The notes below the pieces were generated by a model, which searched no databases, was not told the DNA's origin, and saw only the letters and a program-made list of their open reading frames with translations. From contig CAMLDQ010000035.1 in NCBI GenBank assembly GCA_946478965.1, positions 1-19,535 on the forward strand: 19,535 nucleotides of DNA. The letters run 5' to 3'. Numbering within the stretch: the stretch's first letter is position 1; every line of letters starts with the position of its first letter. This DNA is from an uncultured Methylobacillus sp. GTDB lineage: Bacteria > Pseudomonadota > Gammaproteobacteria > Burkholderiales > Methylophilaceae. Position numbers and translations under genes: made by a program. Positions 14,752 to 19,535 of this stretch are shown here, piece after piece.

Positions 14752-14831
14752 GTTAAACAAAGTGTAAAAATGAGGCGCTGGCCCTCTTGGATGAGGGGTT
14801 ATCACTGAATCCGAGTCAAAAAATAGAAACC

Positions 14832-16844
14832 ATGAATGCACTCCTAGCACCTGCTATTAGGCTCATCAGCCGATTTAACTATCCTTTAAAGTTTCTGCTG
14901 ATCGCAGCAACCTTTGCACTTCCCATCGGCTTCATGCTAGCGCAATTGCTTCATGTAATTAACGAAAATATTGTGGCGACCGAGCGTGAGCAGCAAGGCC
15001 TCGCTTACATCATCCAGTTACGCTCGGTCGTGGAAAAAGTCCAGCAGCATCGGGGCATGGCGGGCGGCCTGCTAGGAGGCGACTCGGCCTTTGCTCCCAG
15101 AATCGCCGCGAACGAAGAAAAAATCCGTGCTTCCTGGGCTTCCGTGCAGGCGTCGGGAAAAGCACTTGGCATCGAAAACGAGCTGGCCGCCGCGCAATCA
15201 AAATGGCAACTATTGTATTCGGAATGGAAGCAGCAGAGCGCCGCCGCGAGCTTTACCAGCCATACCGAGCTGGTGATGGACCTTATGCACCTGATCGTGA
15301 CCGTCGCGGACCGCAGCCGACTCACCTTCGACCCGACCCCTGACGGCTACTATCTCAAGACCGTGCTGGTAGCTAACCTGCTGCCGCTGGAGGAGGCGAT
15401 TGGGCAAGCCCGCGGCATGAGCACCTTGCTGGCGGCACGTGGATCCCTCCAGCTCGACGATCGCACGCGGCTAGCTACCCAGGTTGGGACCATACGCAGC
15501 CTGATGGCAGCAGCCGAAATCAACATCGAGCAGGGCTTCTCGGCAAACCAGCGGATTCAGGGAATATTGCGGCCGTATCACCGCACGATGCAAACGGATA
15601 TCCGCCGCTTCGATAACTTGATCGACACAGGCCTGGTCAAGGCTGAACAGCCGGCCCTCTCCTCTGCTGATAGTTTCGCCGCCGGAAGCCAGGCGATAGC
15701 AGCCACCCTGAATTACTATGACACCGCCGCACGGAACTACAGCATCATGTTAGGTGAGCGTGCAAGCGCCGCCGAGCGCGAGCGTGCCCTACTCCTCGGC
15801 ATCACGCTATGCATGATTGCACTCGGAGGCTACCTGTTCGCTGGTACCTATGCCTCCATCCACGGCGCTATCTCCGAGCTGCGCTCGGCCGCTTCCCGGT
15901 TCGCATCCGGCGATCTAACCGGGCGAGTGAAGCTGTCGGTACGGGACGAGCTGGTCGATGTCGCAGACAGTTTTAATAGCATGGCAGACCATATCGGCCA
16001 TCTCATCGACAATATCATCCAGGCCGTGGAGCAGATTGCGCATTCCGCTAGTGAACTCTCGGTAGTATCAGAGCAAGTGGCGAGAGGCTCTCTGGAGCAG
16101 AGTAACGCAGCCTCCGCCATGGCTGCATCGGTACAAGAGATGACAGTCAGCATCGCCATGGTGGCCGACAGCTCGCGCCATGCTGATGAAGTCGCCGAGA
16201 AGGCGCGCACGCTCTCCGCAGATGGCCTGCAAGTCGTAGAATCTGCAGTTAGTGAAATGCGCAATCTCGCAGATACTGTGCGGGATTCTGCGTCCAAGGT
16301 CGGTTCTCTAGGCGAAAGCTCGACGCAAATTGCCGAAATCCTGGAAGTAATCAAATCGATCGCGGATCAGACAAACTTGCTGGCACTCAATGCCGCAATC
16401 GAAGCGGCGCGCGCTGGCGAGGCTGGACGTGGTTTTGCCGTAGTGGCGGACGAAGTACGCAAGCTGGCGGAGCGCACCACGCAGGCTACCACGCAAATCG
16501 GTGACATGGTCGCAAGGATACGCACCGAAACAAGCCGTGCGGTGATCGGGATGGAGCATGGCTGCACGCAAGCGGACAGCGGCGTCGAATTGGCCAATCG
16601 CGCGGGCAATGCAATGGAACTGATTAATGACGGGGCGGCAGAGGTCACTCGAACTGTCAGCGAAATTGCTGCGGCGACGCTGGAGCAGAGCGCGGCTAGC
16701 AACGAGATTGCGCAGAATGTCGAAAGAATTGCGCAGATGGCCGAGGAAAACGCCCACGCCGTCAGGCAATCGGCGCAGGCCGCTCGCAACATGGAGACCG
16801 AGGCCGAGCGCTTGAATTCGGCAGTACATCAGTTCCGGCTGTAA
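14832..16844 (+). CDS. Methyl-accepting chemotaxis protein with helical periplasmic sensor
   Basis: This 670-residue receptor has a first membrane helix at about 18-41, a periplasmic domain of about 275 residues, a second helix at about 319-343, a HAMP domain (about 340-395), and a cytoplasmic signalling coiled coil. The highly conserved hairpin tip is at about 505-550 ([28 protein letters not shown]...). The sensor looks all-helical and its start ([19 protein letters not shown]) resembles the Q-x-x-RG-x-x-x-G-x-L motif of NIT-type nitrate/nitrite sensors; this is a weak assignment and the ligand is unknown. It ends QFRL without a CheR-docking pentapeptide. I chose ATG 14832 although the frame opens at a TTG 45 bases earlier; no good ribosome site precedes either. 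The c-di-GMP protein gene follows after 51 bases. Confidence 0.93.
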   Translation: MNALLAPAIRLISRFNYPLKFLLIAATFALPIGFMLAQLLHVINENIVATEREQQGLAYIIQLRSVVEKVQQHRGMAGGLLGGDSAFAPRIAANEEKIRASWASVQASGKALGIENELAAAQSKWQLLYSEWKQQSAAASFTSHTELVMDLMHLIVTVADRSRLTFDPTPDGYYLKTVLVANLLPLEEAIGQARGMSTLLAARGSLQLDDRTRLATQVGTIRSLMAAAEINIEQGFSANQRIQGILRPYHRTMQTDIRRFDNLIDTGLVKAEQPALSSADSFAAGSQAIAATLNYYDTAARNYSIMLGERASAAERERALLLGITLCMIALGGYLFAGTYASIHGAISELRSAASRFASGDLTGRVKLSVRDELVDVADSFNSMADHIGHLIDNIIQAVEQIAHSASELSVVSEQVARGSLEQSNAASAMAASVQEMTVSIAMVADSSRHADEVAEKARTLSADGLQVVESAVSEMRNLADTVRDSASKVGSLGESSTQIAEILEVIKSIADQTNLLALNAAIEAARAGEAGRGFAVVADEVRKLAERTTQATTQIGDMVARIRTETSRAVIGMEHGCTQADSGVELANRAGNAMELINDGAAEVTRTVSEIAAATLEQSAASNEIAQNVERIAQMAEENAHAVRQSAQAARNMETEAERLNSAVHQFRL

Positions 16845-16895
16845 GGCGATGAGCCATCGGAAATCAGGTTTGGCACGGATCGAGGAACGCTGACC

Positions 16896-19535
16896 GTGAA
16901 CCATCCCGCCAAATCCGTTCTCCCGGCACATCTCCTGGCAGTATTTCTCGTCCTGACGACAGTCGCAATCGCTGCCAGCTTCGGTTACTACCATTCCCAG
17001 AAAAAGCAGATCCGCACGCAGCAAAGTCACTACCTCAACGCGGTGACAGATCTCAAAATCCAGCAGCTTGTCGATTGGCGGCAGGAGCGGTTGAAGGATG
17101 CCGAGAGCATCATCGCCAACCGCTTCGCCATCGAGCCCATCCAGGCCTGGCTGCAGGACGGAGCACCCGACGACGAACGCTGCTTGATGCTCCTCAAGTG
17201 GATGGAGGGGCTGCGCCACAGCCGTGTATACGATGCAGTCTATTTGCTGGATGTCAACGGCAGGAGCGTCGCACACAGCACAGAGGGCTCCACCGACTGC
17301 CGACACTCGCCGGGCGAGCTGTTCTCCACTCTCCGCCGCGGGCGCCAAGAGGGGCTGATTGATTTCCATCGCGATCAGGACGGTCGTCCGAGCCTCAACC
17401 TGGTAGTGCCGCTCATCCCCCAATTAACCATGATGCAAGCCTCGAGTGCGACGTTCGTACTCACCATCAATCCCGAGCGCACACTATACCCGCTTATAAA
17501 GAACTGGCCGGTCTATAGTCGCTCGGCGGAGACTATGCTCGGCCGTTTCGAGAACGGGCAGATCCTGTATCTCAACGACTTGCGCATGTACGCGAATGCG
17601 GCCGTGAATCTGCGTCTGCCCGGCAATAGCCGAGATCTGCCCATGTCACGTGCAGCGCAGGGCTTTCAGGGCACGATGGAAGGGCACGACTACCGGGGAA
17701 TGCCAGTGCTTGCCGCGATACGGCGCGTGCCGGAATCTCCCTGGCTGTTAGTCACGAAGATTGACAGCGAGGAACTCTACGCACCATTGCGCGAACGCAT
17801 CTGGACGATCGTTATCATCGTCACCATCCTGCTGCTGTTGATGAGCTCCTGGATCACTTTTGCATGGCGCCGTCAGGCGATGCATTTCCGAATAATGGAT
17901 CATCAGCGTACCGAAGAAATATTACGCGAAGGCAAGACGCAACTTGAGAAACTCGTCGACGAGCGTACCGAGAAGCTACTACAAACCAACCAGCAACTGC
18001 TCGGGGAGATCGACATCAGGCTGCGCGCCGAAAGCGAAATGCGTTCGGCAGCCGATCGACTCAACCTCATCTTCAACAGCGTGAAGGATGCCATATTCAT
18101 CCACGACGCTGAGGGCAAGGTAATTCGTGTCAACGCGCAGATGCTCGCGATGTATGGCATTAGTGAGAATGATGCGCTTCGCATGTCAATACTGGAGGAC
18201 TTTTCTGGCCCGGACAATCCCTTGTCAGAGATGGTGGAGGTATGGCAAAAAGTGCTGGCTGGAGAGGCCATGACGTTCGAATGGCAGGCCAAACGACCCT
18301 GCGATGGCCACCTGTTTCCGGTCGAGGTATTTCTCACGCGCATGCAATACGATCAGGATGTGTATGTGCTGGCCACGGTGCGGGACATGACGGTACACAA
18401 GCTGCACGAACAGCAGCAGCAACTCGCTGCTACGGCATTCGAGACGGGCGAAGAAGGGATCGTAATCACCGATGCGCACACCGCAATTCTCAAGGTCAAT
18501 CGGCGGTTTACCGAGATCACAGGCTATTCTGCGCTAGAGGCCTACGGCAAGCCTGTGAGCCTGCTACAGTCCGGGCGTCATGATGCCGAATTCTATGAAA
18601 GGATGTGGCATGCGCTGCAAACCGAGGGTTCATGGCAGGGCGAAATCTGGAATCGTCGCAAAAGCGGCGAGGAGTATCCGGAATGGCTCTCGATCTCAGT
18701 CGTGAATGACACGGCAGGTGGGGTGAGCCATTACATCGGGATGTTTTCGGACATTACCCGTAAAAAAGAAATCGAAGAACTGATCTGGAAGCAGGCCAAT
18801 TTCGACACGCTGACTGGCCTGCCAAACCGCCGCACCTTCCTTGATCGACTTAGACATGCCCTCAAGCAGCATCAAGCCGCAAACCGACCGCTGGCATTAA
18901 TGTTTCTCGACATCGACCATTTTCAGGAATTCAACGATACCTTGGGGCATGACATGGGAGACATACTGCTGCAGGAGACGGGACAGCGCCTTGGCAATCT
19001 TGCAGAGGGGCGCGGCTCCGTCGCTCGCCTAGGCGGCGATGAATTTGCCCTTGTGCTGGAAAATCCGGGGGATCACGTTATCGTAGAGCAAGCGGCACAG
19101 GAAATACTGCACGGTCTTGCTGAGCCATACCGCCTAGGGCTGGAAATAGTATATATAACGACCAGCATTGGCATTACCCTCTATCCTGCCGATGCAGATA
19201 CCGTGGAATTGCTGGTCAGTAATGCGGACCACGCCTTGTATGCAGCCAAGAAGGATGGCCGCAACCGCTTTAATTACTTCACACCAGCCATGCAAAAGAT
19301 CGCGCAGAAATGGCTGCAAACGGCCAATGACATGCGCCTCGCGCTGCCGGCGGGTCAGCTCGAAGTGCATTACCAGCCCATTGTTGAACTGGCTACCGGA
19401 CAAATCCGTAAGGCGGAAGCCCTGATTCGCTGGCACCATCCTGAACGCGGCCTGATCAGCCCGGCGGAATTTATCCCAATCGCCGAAGACATCGGCTTGA
19501 TCGTCGAGATTGGTGACTGGGTGTTCCGCCAAGCG
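16896..19535 (+). CDS. Cache-like / PAS-PAS-GGDEF-EAL signalling protein, C-terminus cut by window edge
   Basis: The 880 visible residues start at GTG 16896, with GAGGAA nine bases upstream, and run off the right edge. In order: membrane helix 9-32; a periplasmic domain to about 300 of probable Cache/PDC fold (YDAVYLLDVNGRSVAHS near 111-127); membrane helix about 302-324; a short coiled coil; PAS 1 (about 389-500); PAS 2 (about 512-625); a GGDEF domain starting at FDTLTGLPNRR (about 635) with intact RLGGDEF (GGDEF at 713-717); and an EAL domain with EALIRW at 841-846 before the cut. An active cyclase site is present; the inhibitory RxxD site is replaced by EGRG. Whether the EAL half is active cannot be judged because most catalytic residues lie outside. 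It probably makes or breaks c-di-GMP in response to a periplasmic signal, alongside the chemoreceptor. Confidence 0.93.
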   Translation, partial: MNHPAKSVLPAHLLAVFLVLTTVAIAASFGYYHSQKKQIRTQQSHYLNAVTDLKIQQLVDWRQERLKDAESIIANRFAIEPIQAWLQDGAPDDERCLMLLKWMEGLRHSRVYDAVYLLDVNGRSVAHSTEGSTDCRHSPGELFSTLRRGRQEGLIDFHRDQDGRPSLNLVVPLIPQLTMMQASSATFVLTINPERTLYPLIKNWPVYSRSAETMLGRFENGQILYLNDLRMYANAAVNLRLPGNSRDLPMSRAAQGFQGTMEGHDYRGMPVLAAIRRVPESPWLLVTKIDSEELYAPLRERIWTIVIIVTILLLLMSSWITFAWRRQAMHFRIMDHQRTEEILREGKTQLEKLVDERTEKLLQTNQQLLGEIDIRLRAESEMRSAADRLNLIFNSVKDAIFIHDAEGKVIRVNAQMLAMYGISENDALRMSILEDFSGPDNPLSEMVEVWQKVLAGEAMTFEWQAKRPCDGHLFPVEVFLTRMQYDQDVYVLATVRDMTVHKLHEQQQQLAATAFETGEEGIVITDAHTAILKVNRRFTEITGYSALEAYGKPVSLLQSGRHDAEFYERMWHALQTEGSWQGEIWNRRKSGEEYPEWLSISVVNDTAGGVSHYIGMFSDITRKKEIEELIWKQANFDTLTGLPNRRTFLDRLRHALKQHQAANRPLALMFLDIDHFQEFNDTLGHDMGDILLQETGQRLGNLAEGRGSVARLGGDEFALVLENPGDHVIVEQAAQEILHGLAEPYRLGLEIVYITTSIGITLYPADADTVELLVSNADHALYAAKKDGRNRFNYFTPAMQKIAQKWLQTANDMRLALPAGQLEVHYQPIVELATGQIRKAEALIRWHHPERGLISPAEFIPIAEDIGLIVEIGDWVFRQA

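Larger units (their letters stand above)
14518..14831. other. AT-rich intergenic stretch between tRNA-Ala and chemoreceptor gene
   Basis: These 314 bases hold no credible gene. The first third contains CATCCGGGG twice (14528-14536 and 14594-14602) and a weak stem GTAGC/GCTAC (14588-14606) with no T-run, so no clear tRNA terminator. The second half is clearly richer in A and T than its surroundings and contains a 10-base direct repeat, an FNR-like dyad and a short dyad CCACTA/TAGTGG (14656-14695). It presumably carries the chemoreceptor promoter. Confidence 0.6.

Noticed and set aside
14787..14831. Upstream TTG start extending the chemoreceptor by 15 residues
   Set aside because: The added residues are polar with no ribosome site; the ATG at 14832 fits a receptor with a short cytoplasmic start.

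Overview
The window looks like chromosomal DNA of a moderately GC-rich betaproteobacterium. I infer something near the Nitrosomonadales/Gallionellaceae/Sulfuricellaceae or Burkholderiales. The reasons are the formate dehydrogenase accessory set (DUF3306, TAT-target protein, TorD-like chaperone), the OFA transporter with its tiny partner, the cstA-ybdD pair, and a tRNA with an encoded CCA. No database search was possible, so the taxonomy is inference. I see no insertion sequence, phage gene or CRISPR array.

Layout. (1) From 6839 down to 1 on the minus strand lies a tightly coupled formate dehydrogenase operon: DUF3306 protein, 530-aa multi-cluster ferredoxin, TorD-like chaperone, small TAT-target protein, FdhA (Cys-type, TAT-exported), FdhB, a small lipoprotein, and the start of a signal-anchored protein cut by the window edge. 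Several junctions are ATGA stop/start overlaps. (2) A thioredoxin-like [2Fe-2S] ferredoxin (plus strand) faces an OFA-family MFS transporter and its coupled 42-aa membrane partner (minus strand). (3) A 226-bp divergent spacer holds two inverted repeats. After it comes an orphan GspE/PilB-like ATPase with an unusual N-terminus: four exact-length 30-residue repeats and a possibly duplicated small beta domain. (4) The minus-strand cstA operon has a membrane-tethered SAM methyltransferase placed between cstA and ybdD. (5) A tRNA-Ala(CGC) is divergent from cstA. It is followed by a 314-bp AT-rich spacer, a methyl-accepting chemotaxis protein, and a PAS-PAS-GGDEF-EAL protein that runs off the right edge.

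How they fit together. The left half is built for formate oxidation outside the cytoplasmic membrane: FdhA and FdhB fold and load cofactor inside with the help of the TorD-like, TAT-target and ferredoxin accessory proteins, then leave by the Tat route. The OFA carrier probably moves formate, oxalate, pyruvate or a similar small carboxylate. CstA/YbdD is a pyruvate/peptide uptake family. A theme of small organic acid use, followed by chemotaxis and c-di-GMP signalling, is plausible but inferred from proximity. The least familiar items are the methyltransferase inside cstA-ybdD, the lipoprotein plus anchored protein downstream of fdhB, the GspE N-terminus and the inverted repeat at 8854-8917.
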